This document shows positions 29,237 through 31,685 of a stretch of DNA of 31,685 bases, piece after piece; the stretch's first letter is position 1; the number at the start of each line of letters is the position of its first letter. The notes below the pieces were generated by a model. It was not told the DNA's origin. It saw nothing but the letters and a program-made list of their open reading frames with translations, and did not search any database. The stretch comes from Holophaga sp. (GTDB lineage: Bacteria; Acidobacteriota; Holophagae; Holophagales; Holophagaceae): NCBI GenBank assembly GCA_031292735.1, contig JARLGP010000107.1, positions 1-31,685 of the forward strand. The letters run 5' to 3'. The position numbers and the translations under genes are program-made.

Positions 29237-31327
29237 ATGCTGACCCTCCTCGACCGACTTCTTCCGTACATGGCCCGCTTGTCCAAGCGGGTGGATCTGG
29301 CTGCGCCCATCTTCATCCTGATCGTCATGGTGGTGATGATCCTGCCGCTGCCGGCCTTCCTCATTGATATCTTCATCGTTTTCAACATCACGATGTCGCT
29401 GGTCATCCTCATGGTGGGCATGTATGTGGCCCGGCCCCAGGAGTTCAACGCCTACCCCTCGATCCTCCTGATGATCACCATCTTCCGGCTGGCCCTGAAC
29501 GTGGCCACCACCCGCCGGATCCTGCTCTACGGCGGCGAGCAGGGCCCCGAGGCGGCCGGCCACATGGTCCAGGCCTTCGGCCAGTTCGTGGTGGGCGGCA
29601 GCTACGTGATCGGCCTGGTGGTGTTCCTGATCCTGCTGGCGATCCAGTTCATCGTCATCAACCACGGCGCCGGGCGCATCGCCGAAGTGACCGCCCGGTT
29701 CACCCTGGACGCCATGCCCGGCAAGCAGATGGCCATCGACGCCGACCTGAACGCCGGCTACATCGACGAGACCGAGGCCCGCAGGCGGCGCAAGGACCTG
29801 GGCGCCGAAGCCAGCTTCTACGGGGCCATGGACGGCGCGGTGAAGTTCACCCAGCGGGACGCGGTGGCCGCCCTGATCATCCTGGCGGTGAACATCGTAG
29901 CCGGCATCATCATCGGCATCGTCAAGTACGACCTCCCGGTCATGCAGGCCATGGAGACCTTCACCCTGCTCACCGTGGGTGACGGACTGGTGACGGCCAT
30001 CCCCAGCCTGCTGATCTCGGTGGGCGGCGCCATCCTCACCACCCGCAGCGGCTCCACCTCGCCCAACCTGGGCACCGAGGTGATGGGCCAGCTGGGCGGC
30101 GATTTCCGGCCCCTGGCCATCGCCGCCTCGGTGCTGTTCCTGTTCGGCGCGGTGCCCGGCCTGCCCCTGGTGCCGTTCTGGGTCATGGGCGCGGTGTTCG
30201 GCATCATGGCCTACACCACCTGGAAGTTCGCCGACCGCAAGGCCCAGGCCATCGTGGAGGCCGAGGCCAAGGACAAGCCCAAGGTGGAAGGGCCGGAGCG
30301 GGTGGAGGCCCTGCTCAAGGTAGACCCCCTGGGCCTGGAGGTGGGCTACGGCCTGATCCCGCTGCTGGACGCCAGCCACGGCGGCACCGTGCTGGAGCGG
30401 ATCAAGGCGCTGCGCCGGCAGATGGCCCAGGACATGGGCATCGTGGTTCCGCCCATCCGCATCCGCGACAACCTCCAGCTGCCCGCCAACACCTACCGGC
30501 TGCTGCTGCGCGGCGAGGAGATCGCCCGCAGCGTCGTGGCCCCCGGCATGTTCCTGGCCATGAACCCCGGCACCGCCACCGGCGAGATCCAGGGCACCGC
30601 CACCACCGAGCCGGCCTTCGGCCTGCCCGCCTTCTGGATCGCCGACAACCAGCGGGACCAGGCCCAGCTCCTGGGCTACACCGTGGTGGACGGCGCCACC
30701 GTCATCACCACCCACATCTCCGAACTGGTCAAGCAGCAGGCCCCGGAGCTGGTGGGCCGCACCGAGGTACAGCAGCTGCTGGACGCCCTGAAGGAAACCT
30801 ACCCCAAGCTGGTGGAAGACCTGGTGCCCACCGTGGTGCCCCTGGGCATCCTCCAGAAGGTGATCCAGAACCTGCTCCGGGAGCGGGTGCCGGTGCGCGA
30901 CCTGGCCCGGATCCTGGAAGCCACCGCCGACGCCATCGGCATCACCCGCGACCCGCTCACCCTCACCGAGTACGTGCGCCAGCACCTGGGGCGCTCGCTC
31001 ACCAGCCCCCACGTCTCCGACAGCAACGAACTGGGCGTGCTGGTGCTGGACCCCAAGCTGGAACAAACCATCCAGGCCGGCATCGAAACCACCGACCGGG
31101 GCAGTTTCCTGGCCATCGATCCCGCCAAGCTCCAGGAACTGCTCAACCGGATCACCACCGGCATCACCAAGCTGCTACCCGGCGCCCAGCCGGTGCTGCT
31201 CACCAACCCGGTGGTGCGTCCCCACCTCCGCCACCTGCTGGAACGGGCCCTGCCCCACCTGGTGGTGCTGAGCCACAGCGAGGTGCCCATGGACGTCCGA
31301 GTCGTCAACCTGGGCACCGTCGCATGA
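29237..31327 (+). CDS. flhA: flagellar export gate protein FlhA
   Basis: A 696-residue FlhA, the large membrane component of the flagellar type III export gate. Hydrophobic segments fill about residues 20-320, e.g. IFILIVMVVMILPLPAFLI and YVIGLVVFLILLAIQFIVI. The conserved FHIPEP-family block RPQEFNAYPSILLMITIFRL lies near 66-85, and the cytoplasmic FHIPEP loop contains DAMPGKQMAIDADLNAGYID. The C-terminal half (about 340-696) is the cytoplasmic ring that receives chaperone-substrate complexes. Length is normal. The ATG lacks a good ribosome binding site, consistent with the short sigma-54 leader. The next gene, flhF, follows after 25 bp, as in many flhAF operons. Confidence 0.97.
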   Translation: MLTLLDRLLPYMARLSKRVDLAAPIFILIVMVVMILPLPAFLIDIFIVFNITMSLVILMVGMYVARPQEFNAYPSILLMITIFRLALNVATTRRILLYGGEQGPEAAGHMVQAFGQFVVGGSYVIGLVVFLILLAIQFIVINHGAGRIAEVTARFTLDAMPGKQMAIDADLNAGYIDETEARRRRKDLGAEASFYGAMDGAVKFTQRDAVAALIILAVNIVAGIIIGIVKYDLPVMQAMETFTLLTVGDGLVTAIPSLLISVGGAILTTRSGSTSPNLGTEVMGQLGGDFRPLAIAASVLFLFGAVPGLPLVPFWVMGAVFGIMAYTTWKFADRKAQAIVEAEAKDKPKVEGPERVEALLKVDPLGLEVGYGLIPLLDASHGGTVLERIKALRRQMAQDMGIVVPPIRIRDNLQLPANTYRLLLRGEEIARSVVAPGMFLAMNPGTATGEIQGTATTEPAFGLPAFWIADNQRDQAQLLGYTVVDGATVITTHISELVKQQAPELVGRTEVQQLLDALKETYPKLVEDLVPTVVPLGILQKVIQNLLRERVPVRDLARILEATADAIGITRDPLTLTEYVRQHLGRSLTSPHVSDSNELGVLVLDPKLEQTIQAGIETTDRGSFLAIDPAKLQELLNRITTGITKLLPGAQPVLLTNPVVRPHLRHLLERALPHLVVLSHSEVPMDVRVVNLGTVA

Positions 31328-31352
31328 CCCCCTCCCCTGATCGGACCCGCCC

Positions 31353-31685
31353 ATGCGCGTGAAGACCTTCGAAGCCACCTCCATGCAGGAAGCGCTCAAC
31401 ATCGTCAAGCAGGACATGGGCGAGGAGGCCTTCATCCTGTCCACCCGCACCAAGCACCGCAAGAACGCCATGGGCCTGGGCGAGGAGCCCGTCATCGAAG
31501 TCACCGCCGCGGTGGACGAGGCCAGCGACTCGCCCCAGCCCGACCCGCTGCCCATCCAGGGCAACGGCCTCTACGGGCTGCGCCCGCCCCTGGCCAACCG
31601 GGCGCCGGAGCCCCCGCCGCGCCGGCCCAGCCCGATCCGGGACCGGATGCCGCCGCCCGCCCCGGAGCGCCCTGTGGCGCCTCCC
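31353..31685 (+). CDS. flhF: flagellar GTPase FlhF, N-terminal part (cut by window edge)
   Basis: The first 111 codons of FlhF, an SRP-type GTPase that sets flagellar number and position. The N-terminal MRVKTFEATSMQEALNIVKQ and DMGEEAFILSTRTK are the typical FlhF B-domain start. From about residue 60 it becomes a proline-rich linker (PEPPPRRPSPIRDRMPPP), also usual before the GTPase domain, which lies beyond the window. The frame is open to the last base. Its place directly after flhA supports the call. Confidence 0.9.
   Translation, partial: MRVKTFEATSMQEALNIVKQDMGEEAFILSTRTKHRKNAMGLGEEPVIEVTAAVDEASDSPQPDPLPIQGNGLYGLRPPLANRAPEPPPRRPSPIRDRMPPPAPERPVAPP

Noticed and set aside
1..31685. tRNA or rRNA genes
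   Set aside because: I saw no cloverleaf with a conserved T-arm and no rRNA-like stretch on either strand; a covariance search would be needed to exclude them fully.

Overview
The window reads as one chromosomal segment of a high-GC, motile, Gram-negative-type bacterium. Two flagellar clusters (flgF-flgG-flgA and flhA-flhF), an [FeFe]-hydrogenase maturase (HydF), anaerobic-style Fe-S/flavin dehydrogenases, a Ser/Thr kinase with a TPR-like tail and a DUF1292 protein point to an anaerobic or facultative lineage. A Holophagae-type Acidobacteriota (Geothrix/Holophaga relatives) is my best guess. That assignment is inference from gene content and GC; no rRNA is present to prove it.

Bases 1-3371 are a chromosomal-type integron. 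The IntI integrase (2352-3371, +) faces away from a cassette array read on the minus strand. An attI-like core lies at 1897-1903 and two 127-bp attC sites at 257-383 and 1081-1207. They delimit a cassette with no convincing gene (1087-1902), a BrnT/BrnA toxin-antitoxin cassette (263-1086) and the start of a third cassette that runs off the left edge. By eye the array is visibly less GC-rich than the rest of the window. It carries a degenerate repeat family spaced roughly 92-98 bp or about twice that.

Bases 3387-7831 (-) form a three-gene catabolic operon: a domain-permuted aconitase/isopropylmalate-dehydratase-like protein, a DUF1338/HglS-type 2-oxoadipate dioxygenase and a D-2-hydroxyglutarate dehydrogenase-like flavoprotein. 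The last two would carry out consecutive steps from 2-oxoadipate to 2-oxoglutarate. A strong hairpin terminator separates them from a His/Cys-rich DUF1292 protein and from flgA, flgG and flgF (-). A near-consensus sigma-54 element precedes flgF. moaE (-) and rnhA (+) are divergent; two unrecognised membrane proteins and a YqgE/AlgH protein follow.

Bases 13664-16989 (-) encode a two-subunit amino/imino-acid dehydrogenase. Its intergenic region contains an 18-bp perfect palindrome and is shared with a divergent aspartase-like lyase, which is translationally coupled to hydF. A molybdopterin oxidoreductase and a membrane Ser/Thr kinase follow on the plus strand.

Bases 23922-28097 hold an amino-acid ABC importer (ATPase, permease, binding protein) in one operon with an XRE-cupin regulator, divergent from an ornithine aminotransferase (rocD). 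This looks like a basic-amino-acid uptake and catabolism unit. A cation-diffusion-facilitator transporter, then flhA behind a second sigma-54-like element, and the start of flhF complete the window.
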